A DNA stretch of 64,000 nucleotides from Paralithodes platypus (GCA_032716605.1 CM064571.1:14082751-14146750), one strand, 5' to 3'. Shown: positions 10,516-19,825, numbered from the stretch's first letter. Notes: a model not told the origin generated them from the sequence alone. Program-made: numbers and translations.

Positions 10516-11840
10516 GATCAGTTAGGTCTCTCACCTTGACTATCTCACTCGAAAAGACCGGGCACCGGGTATCTGATGATGAATGATACACGTCTTGTTT
10601 CCCGTATCTCATACAATTTATGCACTTTCTCACAGTCACCTTACAATCCTTCGACCTATGTGTTCCAGCACATTTAAAACAAACTGGCACATCACTGTTT
10701 AGTTTAGCAGCACACTTATTTTCTGCATGCCCAAATCTCTGGCAAGAGAAACAAGCCAATGCATGGTACCTGTCTCTTATATTATATATTCCCCATTGAA
10801 GTTGCACCTTGTCTTTATATTTGTAGAGAGCCGCACGGACTTCAGGCTCACATTTCAGGATATAATGGACTGTACCTCCAGCAGCTGGTTTATCAAAAAT
10901 CATGGCAATCTTTCCTTTAATATCATCAATCGAATCCAGAAAATCATTCCTTGCAATTAATGTATCAATTATCTCACTCTTGGACTCTTCAGGATGAACA
11001 TTGCAAATCATCACTTTTGGTTTTAATTTTTTTCACACTCCTTGTAGTAACAGCCGGCACCTCTACCAACTTTTTAACTGCATCATTCAGCATATCCACA
11101 GTGCCAAAATTCATCACCATGTTCCCTTTAGGGGTAAACTTCGTATCCTGAATTTGAATCCCCTCTAGCGCCTGAGAAATTTCTCCTCTCTTGTCAGTTG
11201 CCTTTTCATTCTCATCCGTCGCCTTCAGAACGAGTAGATTCTTCTTTTCTTTCTTCTTTCTTCTCCCCGCCACCACATCCGACCACCCAAGCGAGTCAGA
11301 AACCGCTGACGTTTGCGCGGGGTCAGCGCTTATAGCATCAACAACATTTCCCATACCACTAGTGACTCCTTGCATCTCCATCTTCACTACTTTCAATTGA
11401 GTTGAAAGTTCTTGAGTTATACCGTCTAGTCCTTGGGTCATCTTATCATTTAATTCACTCCTGATGTTTTTTAGTTTATCGCTCATTACATCAAAACCTT
11501 GGGTCATCGTTTCTTTGAATTCAATCAATTCTTTCATCATTTCTTTCTTTATGTTTTCCATTTCATTCTTAAATGAAGTTAACACTCCAAGCTTTGTCTT
11601 ACATGGATCACAGACATAGTTTATGTGCGCTACGTTTTCAGTCTTTATGCCAATCAAGTGTTCACATTTGATATGGGCCCAGTTTTTGCAAGTTGAGCAT
11701 CCAATCCACTTTAACTTCTCTCTCTCCCCATCAGTTTTATCGCATTTATAACACTTTACGTCAGGAGCCATCCCAATAGCAATTAAAGGTTTCGATAGAA
11801 CAGTCTTTGTAACATGGGAGGCAGAGCTCAGGCGGCACAC
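10505..11840 (-). pseudogene. CR1-A ORF1: PHD finger, coiled coil, zinc knuckles
   Basis: This is the RNA-binding/chaperone ORF of the LINE. The upstream half (11840-10989) has a PHD-type finger (CYKCDKTDGE, WIGCSTCKNWAHIKC, CDPCK), then a long Glu/Lys coiled coil with two MTQG.D repeats, then the start of an RRM-like fold. A one-base frameshift in an A-rich stretch near 11020 shifts to the frame 11014-10505. That frame finishes the fold and adds three zinc knuckles (CFSCQRFGHAENKC, CFKCAGTHRSKDC, CINCMRYG). Translation could start at 11840 or at the ATG at 11771, two residues before the first finger region. The ORF ends in TAG inside the ORF2 start. Confidence 0.88.
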
Positions 11841-11900
11841 GTCTACTCTGCTACTCTGCTACTCTGCAGAGTCTAACTGCTTGTTGCTATTCTCGTCCAC

Positions 11901-12121
11901 ATAAGTTAATACTTAACGTTGTTCATTGTATGTAAATTCATTCTGATTTATAAACCACAAAAATTAGCTGTTTCAACTTGCATTTACTTGAAATAAACAA
12001 TATAATGTAAAGGACATTTATTTAATATCATTCAGTTACCCATACTAATTAATAGTTTTCTTTACTAGATGTATGAGAAAATGAAGGTTTTACCGATAAC
12101 TAAAATATATAATACGATCAT
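11901..12121. other. AT-rich spacer between two LINEs
   Basis: No coding signal or repeat recognised. It may contain the 5' end of CR1-A or host DNA. Confidence 0.5.
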
Positions 12122-12151
12122 GCTTACCTTAGTGATGCTTACCTTAGTGAT
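12122..12151 (-). repeat. CR1-B 3'-terminal direct repeats
   Basis: Two perfect copies of GCTTACCTTAGTGAT (plus-strand reading) at 12122-12136 and 12137-12151, just after the ORF2 stop and a short 3' UTR. Such terminal repeats are the recognition or tail sequence of CR1-group LINEs. Confidence 0.85.
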
Positions 12152-12170
12152 AGTTTAAGAGGCAGAGGAG

Positions 12171-15100
12171 TCAATGCTCATAAAGGTTGCCTCTTCTCAA
12201 TCTTTCAGTCTCATACCGGTCATAATTATTTTTAAAAACATTTACACTCTGACTCGTAACTACTTCCTCTGGGAGACTATTCCAGTTGTTTACAATCCTA
12301 GCACTAAAAAAGTTGTTCCTCTTCGTGGTTCTGTGCCTGACCTGGGCCAGCTTCAGTCTGTGTCCTCGGGTGTTTGGTTGGTTTTCTCTTGATGCAATTG
12401 TCAAAAAGTGCCCGTCCTTGACCGCATCTATGCCATGAATTATCTTGTAGGTCTGGATCATGTCTCCTCGTTTCCTTCTCTTCTCCAGTGTCGTTAGTCC
12501 AAGACGTTCCAGTCGCAACTCATATGGCATTTCGGACAACTCGGGAACCAGTTTAGTGGCTCTCCGCTGTACTTGTTCCAACTTGTTGATGTCTCGACGG
12601 GTATATGGAGACCATGCCTGGATACTGTATTCCAGTCGAGGTCTGATTAGGGATTTGTACAAAGGGAGAAACATCTCTGAATCCATGTATGTATATGTTT
12701 TCCTTAGAAGTCCTACCAACGAGTTGGCACTGGCTGCTGCCTTGGCCACTTGTACTGCTGGCTTCAAATCCGGGGTGACATAAATTCCTAGGTCTTTTAC
12801 CTCCTCTGTGGTGGTTAGCGGATTATTCTTCATGTGGTATTGGTACTCTGGGTTCCTCCGTCCCATGTGCATGACCTTGCATTTCTCCTCATTAAATTCT
12901 AGTAGCCACTTTTTACTCCACTCCTCCAGCCTGGTAATGTCCTCCTGTAGTCCTTCTCTGTCCAGCGGGGACTTAATTCTCCTGTACAGCTTGGCGTCGT
13001 CTGCGAAGAGCTTGCTGTCTGACTGAACTGTATCCATGAGGTCATTTATGAAAACAAGGAAGAGAACTGGCCCCAGCACACTGCCTTGAGGTACTCCACT
13101 CCAGACCCCCAGCCATTCTGAGGGTGCGCCCCTGTTGACAACTCGTTGAATTCTCCGACTCAAGAAGTTCTCGATCCATATTATGATGTCTCCTGATATC
13201 CCGACTGCCTGTAGTTTCTTGAGTAGACGGAGATGGGGGACAGTGTCAAAGGCTTTTCTGCAGTCTAAGTAAACCACATCAACGTCATCCCCCTCGTCCA
13301 TGGCATCTTCTAATTCCTCAAAATATTCGAGCAGCTGCGTTACGCAGGACCTCCTTGATCTGAAACCGTGTTGGGAACTGCTGAGGAGATTGTTGTTTTC
13401 CAGATGATTCACTATCCTTTGCTTTAGCAATTTCTCCATTATTTTGCATGGAACTGAAGTAAGGCTGACTGGGCGGTAGTTTAATGGATTTGACTTGTCA
13501 CCTTTTTTGTATATTGGAGTGATATTTGCCTTCCTCCAGTCCTCAGGTATAATTCTGTCGGTGAGGGTCTTTCTGAACAGCAGCCAGAGAGGAAATGCAA
13601 GCGAGGATGCGCACTCCTTTAACACCCTCGGGTGAATCCCATCAGGTCCTGGAGCAGAGTTTTCTCTCAGGCCTTCCAGACATTTTCTTACCTCGTCCTC
13701 GGTGAAATCACAGTGACCTATCCCGACACCATCAAATTGGTTTTGAACATTCGGAATGTCCGTTTCTGGCTCTCGTATGAAGACCTTTTGGAATTCTTTA
13801 TTTAGGAGTTCACTTGCCTCCTGGGGGGTGTTTGTTAAGGTTCCATTGGGGTGTTTGAGCTTGGACACAGCCTCTTTGATCCGGGTTTTGCTTCTCGCGT
13901 ATGCATAGAAGGCACATGGTTTTTCTTTGACTTCCTGTGCAAGGGACTTTTCAAACTGATAAACTGCCTCTCTGACTGCTTGTGTTGACTCGTTCCTTCT
14001 TTTGCTGTACGCTCTGTATCTTGCTCTGTTTCTCCTCTGTCGGTATCTCTTACAGGCATCCTCTTTCTGTCTTATTTTACACAGAACTCTCTGTGTCATC
14101 CATTTGGGCTTTGGTTTCGTTCCTCTCCGAGTTGTCTGAAGCGGAACGCAAGTTTGTACTACCTTGTTGTATACTTCCAAGATGCCTTCCCAGGTCTCCT
14201 CAACACTGCTGTTCCTCAGTATCTCCCAGTCAACATTGCTGAACATATGGTTTGCTTGTACATAGTCACCCTTGTGAAAAAGTTTCTTATTACCTTCATC
14301 ATCACAGTGCAGAGCACCATCCACAGCCATTTTGAAAACTATGACACTGTGATCACTGGCTCCAATTGGAGCTTTGTACTCTATGTTACTTATCTCTAAT
14401 TCATTCTTGGTCAGGATGAGATCTAAAAGTGACGGGGTATCGCTTCCTCGGGCTCTAGTGAACTCTGCTACATGCTGGTGGAGAAAGGCATCCTGGCAGG
14501 TTTCGTAGAACTTTGTTTGTTCGCTCCTTGGTCCCCCGTGTACGTAGTGATTTTCCCAATCAATTTCCTTAAAGTTAAAATCTCCGCAAATTAGCACCTG
14601 ATTTACTACAATATTGCATGCTTCAAGCAAGGTCTGCCTGATACTGCTATTGTAGTCTTCTGTTGAGTTTGGTGGCCTATACATACATCCCAAGAGGGTA
14701 GAGTTTCCTCCAATACTCAACTCACACATGACAGCTTCAACATTTTCCTGGACGTTGTATGAACACTGCGATGAAGGTACGTCCCTTCTCACCAAGATGG
14801 TGACGCCTCCACCGCCCACTGTTGCTCTGTCCTTCCTGTATACCGTGTATGATTCACAATCGAAGTACCAGGCAGACGATTCCTCTGGACTTAACTTAGT
14901 CTCTGAAACAAATATAATATGTGGTTTATCCTTACTTATAACTAATCCTAAGAGATCACTTTTATTTTTGGTATTAACCCCATCTATATTAGTGTATATA
15001 CAGGTGAGCTCCTCTATTGGGTTTACTGCAGTGGTGGTGGAAGCGCTAGGCCCGAGTTCTGGTTCTGTGGGGTAACCGGTGGGACTGCAGGGTGGGCTAG

Positions 15101-15224
15101 TCCGGACGGGGGCGTTCCTGATTGGGTCACGGTGGTTGGACTCCGTGGAGGTGTGGGGACACGTCCTGTTCGGCCGGCTTCCTGTACCGTGACCAGCTTC
15201 AACCGCCCGCTCACTACGATCCAC
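12171..15224 (-). CDS. CR1-B ORF2: AP endonuclease - reverse transcriptase, intact
   Basis: A 1017-codon frame without interruption. Residues up to about 70 overlap ORF1 in another frame and are Pro/Thr rich. The APE endonuclease follows (YTNIDGVNTK, FVSETKL, GCMYRPPN, ICGDFNFKEIDW, APIGASDHSVIVF). The RT domain follows: TPIYKKGDKSNPLNYRPVSL, HGFRSRRSC, VVYLDCRKAFDTVPH (motif A), [14 protein letters not shown] (motif B) and LFADDAKLY (motif C). The thumb and tail follow (LIRPRLEYSIQAWSPY, EQVQRRATKLVPEL, RRKRGDMIQTYKI, VNNWNSLPEEVV). Every catalytic residue I can check is present. It would nick target DNA and prime reverse transcription of its own RNA. The true start is uncertain because of the overlap. 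Confidence 0.95.
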   Translation of the reverse strand: MDRSERAVEAGHGTGSRPNRTCPHTSTESNHRDPIRNAPVRTSPPCSPTGYPTEPELGPSASTTTAVNPIEELTCIYTNIDGVNTKNKSDLLGLVISKDKPHIIFVSETKLSPEESSAWYFDCESYTVYRKDRATVGGGGVTILVRRDVPSSQCSYNVQENVEAVMCELSIGGNSTLLGCMYRPPNSTEDYNSSIRQTLLEACNIVVNQVLICGDFNFKEIDWENHYVHGGPRSEQTKFYETCQDAFLHQHVAEFTRARGSDTPSLLDLILTKNELEISNIEYKAPIGASDHSVIVFKMAVDGALHCDDEGNKKLFHKGDYVQANHMFSNVDWEILRNSSVEETWEGILEVYNKVVQTCVPLQTTRRGTKPKPKWMTQRVLCKIRQKEDACKRYRQRRNRARYRAYSKRRNESTQAVREAVYQFEKSLAQEVKEKPCAFYAYARSKTRIKEAVSKLKHPNGTLTNTPQEASELLNKEFQKVFIREPETDIPNVQNQFDGVGIGHCDFTEDEVRKCLEGLRENSAPGPDGIHPRVLKECASSLAFPLWLLFRKTLTDRIIPEDWRKANITPIYKKGDKSNPLNYRPVSLTSVPCKIMEKLLKQRIVNHLENNNLLSSSQHGFRSRRSCVTQLLEYFEELEDAMDEGDDVDVVYLDCRKAFDTVPHLRLLKKLQAVGISGDIIIWIENFLSRRIQRVVNRGAPSEWLGVWSGVPQGSVLGPVLFLVFINDLMDTVQSDSKLFADDAKLYRRIKSPLDREGLQEDITRLEEWSKKWLLEFNEEKCKVMHMGRRNPEYQYHMKNNPLTTTEEVKDLGIYVTPDLKPAVQVAKAAASANSLVGLLRKTYTYMDSEMFLPLYKSLIRPRLEYSIQAWSPYTRRDINKLEQVQRRATKLVPELSEMPYELRLERLGLTTLEKRRKRGDMIQTYKIIHGIDAVKDGHFLTIASRENQPNTRGHRLKLAQVRHRTTKRNNFFSARIVNNWNSLPEEVVTSQSVNVFKNNYDRYETERLRRGNLYEH

Positions 15225-16225
15225 TTTTTCCTCATGTTTCCCTGCCTCGTCAGTACTCCGTTTTTTTCATCCCTTTCCTTTGCCAGCTTGGTGTGTGCCT
15301 GCCTTTCTTTAATTGTGCGATCTGGCATTATTCTGATGTTTCTCCTGTTTGGTCTGTCCATCTCCTTCAGTTTGCTGCTTTCCTTTAAAATTTTCCATTT
15401 CATTTCCTCGTCCCTTAGGACCACTTTGAGAATCCTAGGCCAAACTTTGTCAGTCTCACTTGGCTGCGGAGCGTGGGCGGGCTTTCTTAGTCTAACCAGG
15501 GATTTGACTTCCACTTCCCCGTCTATACTCAGGTCCTTCACTATATCCTTCAGAGTGGAGATGTCGTCATTGAATCTTTCATTTGGGTCCTCGGCCCTTG
15601 ATTCTGGCACGCCCGTCAAGATTAGATTAGGCCTTCTGAAAGCCTTTTCTTTTTCATCTGCATGGAATTCACTTATCTGATTTTGGACTGCCTCTCTAAA
15701 CTCTTCATTTTCACGGTAATCTGTTTTTGTTTCCAGGTTTTCTATTTTATCCTTCATGTTTGTCATTTCTGTTTCTATTTCCTTCATCTTGCTGCCTAAG
15801 TCCTTGAGAAAGTTCTTAGCATTGAAAAGATCCGGAACATCGCTTGAACATCCAGTGCAAATGTATGCTCTACCATTGCTGTTGAAAAAGTTGTAAACCT
15901 CCTTGGACATGTCGACACATTTGCAATGATACCACTTTGAACAGCCGTCACACGCTATCCAGTCACAGGGGCCCGATGCTTGTGAATATGTACATACCCC
16001 ATTTTGACCACCTGCACATTGGTTTTTCTCACCTGTGGTCTGTTGTCCTGGACTGTTATTTGTATGAACATCAGGACTCATTACCGAAGCAGACGCTGTT
16101 GCTTGATGTAGGTGCGTCAGGCTTCTTTGTTTAGGTGTACCGCGGCATTTTCCCCTTCCCCCACGTCCCACAGAACTCCTTGTTGCAACCGTTTGAGACA
16201 TTTCTGCGCTATGATACTTTACCAC
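15023..16225 (-). CDS. CR1-B ORF1: PHD finger, coiled coil, RRM-like protein, intact
   Basis: A 400-residue ORF with a Ser/Thr/Gly-rich N-terminus and a PHD finger (about residues 74-130: CAGG, CDWIACDGCSKWYHCKC, YICTGC). A coiled coil follows (LKDLGSKMKEIETEM onward), then a transposase_22/RRM-like region (RRPNLILTGVPESR, KSLVRLRKP, PRILKVVLRDEEMKWKIL, RNIRIMPDRT, ERQAHTKLAKERDEKNG). The C-terminus is Pro-rich. It is the LINE nucleic-acid chaperone. Its last 202 nt overlap the start of ORF2 in a different frame, much longer than the 11-nt overlap in CR1-A. Confidence 0.93.
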   Translation of the reverse strand: MVKYHSAEMSQTVATRSSVGRGGRGKCRGTPKQRSLTHLHQATASASVMSPDVHTNNSPGQQTTGEKNQCAGGQNGVCTYSQASGPCDWIACDGCSKWYHCKCVDMSKEVYNFFNSNGRAYICTGCSSDVPDLFNAKNFLKDLGSKMKEIETEMTNMKDKIENLETKTDYRENEEFREAVQNQISEFHADEKEKAFRRPNLILTGVPESRAEDPNERFNDDISTLKDIVKDLSIDGEVEVKSLVRLRKPAHAPQPSETDKVWPRILKVVLRDEEMKWKILKESSKLKEMDRPNRRNIRIMPDRTIKERQAHTKLAKERDEKNGVLTRQGNMRKKWIVVSGRLKLVTVQEAGRTGRVPTPPRSPTTVTQSGTPPSGLAHPAVPPVTPQNQNSGLALPPPLQ

Positions 16226-16529
16226 ATTAGACTGCAGACCTTTATGGCACCTCTGACTACCTCTCGGCTCTCCTTAAACCACACTGGTAAGCATAAACTG
16301 GAGAAATACAGCGAGCATGTGTCCAGCCGTCCTCCTCCTCCAACAACAACAACAAATCAATCAGCGCATATGTATTTTTGTGCGAAGATGTTATTAGCCC
16401 AATGGTCAATCCTGGGGGAAGGGAGGGGACACGTACCCTCCCTAAAGACCCTATGATAACAGAGATCGGCCAACCTCCGCCATATTGGTGCCACTGGTGC
16501 TGATAATGTCCTCTTTATTTATAGCTGTC

Positions 16530-16600
16530 TTGATGGCGTAATGCATAAATGCGCGGAATTTCGGTGTGAGTATCCTAGGTTCGAGTCCTTGGAGTGCCAC
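16530..16600 (+). repeat. tRNA-like promoter remnant (SINE head)
   Basis: GGTTCGAGTCC at 16578-16588 is an exact RNA polymerase III B box. About 40 bp upstream, TGATGGCGTAATGC is a rough A box. The stems do not fold into a real tRNA, so this is more likely a decayed tRNA-derived SINE head. Confidence 0.45.
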
Positions 16601-16861
16601 ATGTAGCCTATTTGTTGATTTCATTAATTGAGTTTAGAAGTAAAGTAATTGGTTGGTGAAAAAATACGAATAATATAAGTTTTGGAGAATCAGAATGCAG
16701 AAAATAACAGAAAAACAAAATTAATAATAAATAAAGTAGCCTAGGTGTGCAGTTATCGCATTAACAAAAAAAAACAAAAACAAAATTGCATACGCAACTC
16801 TGCGACCTAGAGTTCTGCAAGTAGTATTGAATATCTTAGGTAAAATCAGTTTATATACAGT
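16601..16861. other. AT-rich non-coding stretch
   Basis: A-rich with no recognised gene. It could be the body or tail of the SINE-like fragment just upstream. Confidence 0.4.
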
Positions 16862-17060
16862 ATATACAGTATATCAAATGTTTTTATACTCACAGCCGGA
16901 CTTGAACCACCGACAGTCAGAACAAGTGCACATACTTTAATCCACTATACCACATCGTGATAGAGGACACTTGTGTACAGTGAATTAGAGCATAGACACT
17001 CGTCCTGACTGTTGGTGGTTCATGTCCGCCTGGGAGTATATATACAGTATATACTGCATG
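16862..17060. repeat. Foldback with tRNA-like arms
   Basis: Left arm about 16862-16935 and right arm about 16998-17058 are inverted copies, each ending in TATATACAGTATATAC-type sequence. The left arm on the minus strand has both pol III boxes: A box complement CCACTATACCA at 16942-16952 and B box complement GGACTTGAACC at 16898-16908. The right arm keeps a B box with one change (GGTTCATGTCC, 17017-17027) but no A box. It looks like an inverted duplication of a tRNA-derived SINE. Confidence 0.6.
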
Positions 17061-17159
17061 TATATAAAGTTACATTTATGATTACATTGAATCTTAACCA
17101 TTGGAATATTTATCTATAATAAGGTCAGCGTAACACTATTTTTTAGCATTTTGAATATG

Positions 17160-17610
17160 GTGTAATTTAAATTTAAAATATATATATAAGAAAGAAATAA
17201 TGACCATAATCTGTGACCTTCACCATTCACCTTGACCTTTGAACAACAAAAGCAAAACATTTGGACAAGCGTTGCATTGACCAACCGAGTTTGCTAGCAA
17301 AATTTGGTGACGATACGTAACCCGTTCAGTACAGATCTGTCGGTTTAATTTCATACTGGATATTAAGATGATTTAATTTAGTTTATGAAGGGCCTCGATA
17401 AAATTAGCAGGCTTTCAACTATCTTAATTAACCCTTTCTACTACCACAGATCCTTCATAAGCTCCACAAAATCGTCTTATTATAGCTAAAATACAATAAA
17501 AAAAACGTCACAGGTACACAAAGGGTTAAACAGTCTAGAAAGAGTATAAAGAAAATTATTAACACTCTTCTTTTGTTCTTTGACCTTGACCTTTAACCTT
17601 AAGTATTTTA
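17160..17610. repeat. TGACCTTTGACC repeat copy, split by an R2 element
   Basis: CTGTGACCTTCACC..CACCTTGACCTTTGAAC is followed by the family's conserved GCATTGACCAACC..GAATTTGC..AATTTGGTGAC block. The copy resumes after the R2 insertion with AAACAGTCTAGAAAGAG and TTTGACCTTGACC. It belongs to the family that fills 51910-53300. Confidence 0.8.
17321..17525. mobile_element. R2 element, piggyBac-like MITE
   Basis: The ends are CCCGTTCAGTAC (left) and ..GTACACAAAGGG (right), followed by TTAA at 17526-17529; the left target reads GTAA. An internal inverted pair (GATGATTTAATTTAGTTTATGAAGG against CTTCATAAGC..AAATCGTCTTA) makes it a foldback. The paralogous empty site at about 52308-52330 reads ..ACATTAAACAGTC, which shows that this piece is an insertion at TTAA. 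No transposase. Confidence 0.7.
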
Positions 17611-17633
17611 ATATATATACTGTATATACCGGG

Positions 17634-17634
<1 letters not shown>

Positions 17635-17671
<37 letters not shown>
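17635..17671. repeat. (TA)n microsatellite
   Basis: An uninterrupted AT/TA tract that abuts the Tigger-like element. Confidence 0.95.
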
Positions 17672-17674
<3 letters not shown>

Positions 17675-18338
17675 TCCATCCTCCTATAACGCGAGTTTAG
17701 GGATGGCACTGCGCCTCGTGTTGTACAGTAGGTATTTCGCGTTGTAGGAATAACACTTTAAATGGAGATAATTCTATATGGGACTGGGCCCCCAAATTTT
17801 GCCACTTTTCCGTATTTTTTTAGCTTAATAAATATATAGGCTTAGCTATACAACTTCCATTTCATCGGAATAACATTCACCGCCAAGCATAGTCACAGCT
17901 GGGGTTTGTTGTTCTTTCGTGGACAAAATCTAATCAAACGTACTGTCCAACATTAATTTATTTTCAACAATTGGATATTCGTTACTGTGGGCTCTTATTA
18001 CTCTACTTCCTAATAATAGGCAAGTAAATTATAAGATCATGTTTGGATAAACAATATACCAAATTAAATTAGAATGAAGAAACAGTAAGTTGAGTGAGAT
18101 GTTTCAGCTTGCCGTCAACCCAGCTGGGCCAGCTCCGAAGCTCTCTTGCCGTCGCGCTGTAGGTGGGGGGGGGGGATCGCGCAGAAAGAGGAGGCGCCGG
18201 ATTTGAAGCACTCGGCAAGGCCATTTCGCGTTATATGTTTTCGGCTCGGGTTATAAGAGGTTTAGGTAATTCGGGACCCCCCCCTCGTGTTGAAGGAGGA
18301 TCGCATTATAGGAGCTTGTGTTATAGGAGGATGGACTG
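17672..18338. mobile_element. Non-autonomous Tigger/pogo-like DNA transposon
   Basis: Terminal inverted repeats: the left end reads CAGTCCATCCTCCTATAAC and the right end is its complement, GTTATAGGAGGATGGACTG. The element is flanked by TA on both sides (17670-17671, 18339-18340) inside a TA microsatellite. CAG..CTG ends with a TATAACGCG-like subterminal block and TA duplication match the pogo/Tigger branch of Tc1-mariner. The 667-bp body has no transposase. Further GTTATA..AGG subterminal repeats lie near 18250 and 18300. Confidence 0.82.

Positions 18339-18404
<66 letters not shown>
18339..18404. repeat. (TA)n microsatellite
   Basis: The same TA tract resumes right of the Tigger-like element and runs into the arm of PLE1. 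Confidence 0.95.
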
Positions 18405-18406
<2 letters not shown>

Positions 18407-18557
18407 TAAAGCAAGGTAATACATTTTCTTTAATACATACGAGGTTGAAAGAAATGGCAATTTCTGCGTTGGAAATTTTATTATTCAAAGTTTCCAGGTC
18501 TCTGATGAGTTTTCGCTGGGTGGCAGGAAGTAGATGAAGGAGATGAGCAAAATTCAT
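18405..18557 (-). pseudogene. Penelope N-terminal ORF fragment, arm A
   Basis: From an ATG at 18557 the minus strand encodes MNFAHLLHLL, then an amphipathic region (NNKISNAEIAISFN) and LVCIKENVLPCFTNI. It then reads straight into the TA tract as alternating Ile/Tyr. The NLVCLKE.LLP.YTNI signature is the N-terminal block of Penelope/Poseidon-type ORFs. It is truncated before the RT. Confidence 0.75.
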
Positions 18558-18600
18558 GGTGGTACAGGGTTACATAAATGTACATGATGATACAGGATAT

Positions 18601-18637
18601 ACGACGCGTTTCACTGGACAACCAGCATTATCAAGTA
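18601..18637 (-). ncRNA. Hammerhead-ribozyme-like core, arm A (degenerate)
   Basis: On the minus strand: TTGATAA, a TGCTGG/CCAG stem II, then GAAAC and the palindrome ACGCGT. This has the order of a hammerhead core (CUGANGA - stem II - GAAA), but two core bases are off. It sits in the 5' leader just upstream of the Penelope start codon, where such ribozymes are known in Penelope-like elements. Confidence 0.45.
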
Positions 18638-18771
18638 AGGAAGGAATGATATAAAAGGTAAACAGGAAGGGTATATATAGAGGGTGGAGGATCAGAGGAG
18701 GCGGAAAACAGGGGGCAAAAGTCTGCTATTGGTGGAAGCGTAATTTAGGAGAGAGAAAGGGGTTAACCGCT

Positions 18772-19527
18772 TCACGCATGCGCACTGGATGCGGGATGGT
18801 GGTCAGTAGGTGGGGTCGAAGCTGATTGGCTGCGTGTCGAGGGGCGTGGCCTAAGTTGTGTGGCGCCTGCAGAAGACGAAGCTGAAGGAGGTAGCGCGGG
18901 GGGCTGCGTCAAGGGCACCGGGGGGCGAGGAGGGGTGTTAGGTCCTGTAGGGTAGTGCCTTTTGGCAGAAGGAAGGATCTGAAGGTCCAGAGTTTGGTTG
19001 TTGATGTTGGGATGTAAGGCTTGGATATATAAAGCTTCGAGTATAGGTAATCTCCTTGGGTCACTTTCTTTATCGAGTATGGTGGTGTGTTTCTCTAATT
19101 CGTTGCGTGTGAGGTGAGGGTGGTTAGGGGTGAGATAGTGGTCTTTGATGGCTCCAGCCTGAAGGTGAAGAGTTAACCGACGTGAAAGACGAGTCTGCGT
19201 AATACCAATATAGGAATGAGGTCCACAGTCCTCATAATTACAGGTATGTTGGTAAATGACGTGATCGTCGGTCATCGGGCTCTTTATCTTGGTGGAGGCT
19301 GGTTTGTTGCGGAGAACGAGGTTGGAGGTCTTGGGGGATTTGTAATAAATTATTAATTTGATTTTGTTTTCCGGGTTGGTTGGGTGGACATGCTTGGAGA
19401 TTATTTCTTTTAAGACGGCCTCGTCATTTTTGTGTTCAGAGGACATGTAATTGCGGTAGAAGATCTTAATTTCATTGGGGGGGTCAATGTTGGGAGGGCT
19501 TTGGGTGTACCATTTTTCATTTTTCAT
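18772..19527 (-). CDS. GIY-YIG endonuclease domain of PLE1
   Basis: A 251-codon frame. After an N-terminal linker (IKIFYRNYMSSEHKNDEA, KLIIYYKSPKTSNLV) comes the Penelope GIY-YIG nuclease: VIYQHTCNYEDCGPHSYIGI, then TQTRLSRRLTLHLQ with the catalytic Arg, and DKESDPRRLPILEALYI with the catalytic Glu. QALHPNINNQ follows and a Pro-rich tail closes the frame. In a full element this domain lies C-terminal to the RT and nicks the target. No RT precedes it: upstream on the minus strand the inverted arm begins at once. The first ATG is therefore unlikely to be a natural start. The frame is open over 750 nt, so decay is recent or selection persists. Confidence 0.88.
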   Translation of the reverse strand: MKNEKWYTQSPPNIDPPNEIKIFYRNYMSSEHKNDEAVLKEIISKHVHPTNPENKIKLIIYYKSPKTSNLVLRNKPASTKIKSPMTDDHVIYQHTCNYEDCGPHSYIGITQTRLSRRLTLHLQAGAIKDHYLTPNHPHLTRNELEKHTTILDKESDPRRLPILEALYIQALHPNINNQTLDLQILPSAKRHYPTGPNTPPRPPVPLTQPPALPPSASSSAGATQLRPRPSTRSQSASTPPTDHHPASSAHA

Positions 19528-19616
19528 TTTTGGGTGCCCCCTGTTTTCCGCCTCCTCTGATCCTCCACCCTCTATATATACCCTTCCTGTTTACCTTTTA
19601 TATCATTCCTTCCTTA

Positions 19617-19650
19617 CTTGATAATGCTGGTTGTCCAATGAAACGCGTTG
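19617..19650 (+). ncRNA. Hammerhead-ribozyme-like core, arm B (degenerate)
   Basis: The inverted partner of 18601-18637: TTGATAATGCTGG, loop TTGT, CCAATGAAACGCGTTG. Here stem II carries one further change (CCAAT against CCAGT), so this copy is likely less stable. Confidence 0.4.
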
Positions 19651-19694
19651 TATATCCTGTATCATCATGTACATTTATGTAACCCTGTACCACC

Positions 19695-19825
19695 ATGAAT
19701 TTTGCTCATCTCCTTCATCTACTTCCTGCCACCCAGCGAAAACTCATCAGAGACCTGGAAACTTTGAATAATAAAATTTCCAACGCAGAAATTGCCATTT
19801 CTTTCAACCTCGTATGTATTAAAGA

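Larger units (their letters stand above)
7505..11900 (-). mobile_element. CR1-A: non-LTR retrotransposon, two ORFs, degenerate
   Basis: A near-complete minus-strand LINE. In element order it has an uncertain 5' end near 11900, ORF1 (11840-10505), ORF2 (10515-7598), a short 3' UTR, and a microsatellite-like tail of AAGTAAC-type units at 7505-7535. ORF1 and ORF2 overlap by 11 nt. ORF1 carries one frameshift and ORF2 one. An 11-13 bp motif, GTTGTTCATTG, near 11916 recurs in inverted orientation near 7467; it is not a direct duplication. Confidence 0.85.
12122..16460 (-). mobile_element. CR1-B: apparently intact CR1-type LINE
   Basis: Both ORFs are fully open on the minus strand: ORF1 16225-15023 and ORF2 15224-12171. 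The 3' end is marked by two perfect 15-bp direct repeats at 12122-12151, as expected for CR1-group elements, which end in short repeats rather than poly(A). The 5' boundary is a guess near 16460. Catalytic residues of endonuclease and RT are present, so this copy may have moved recently. Confidence 0.85.

Noticed and set aside
7467..11930. GTTGTTCATTG motif at both flanks of CR1-A
   Set aside because: It is inverted rather than direct, so it is not a target duplication of a LINE; possibly chance.
16578..16588. Functional tRNA gene at the B box
   Set aside because: No acceptor or anticodon stem can be drawn around it; only the pol III boxes remain.
18163..18557. Open frames through the TA tract encoding alternating Ile/Tyr
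   Set aside because: These are translations of a TA microsatellite; only the short Penelope N-terminal part is real.
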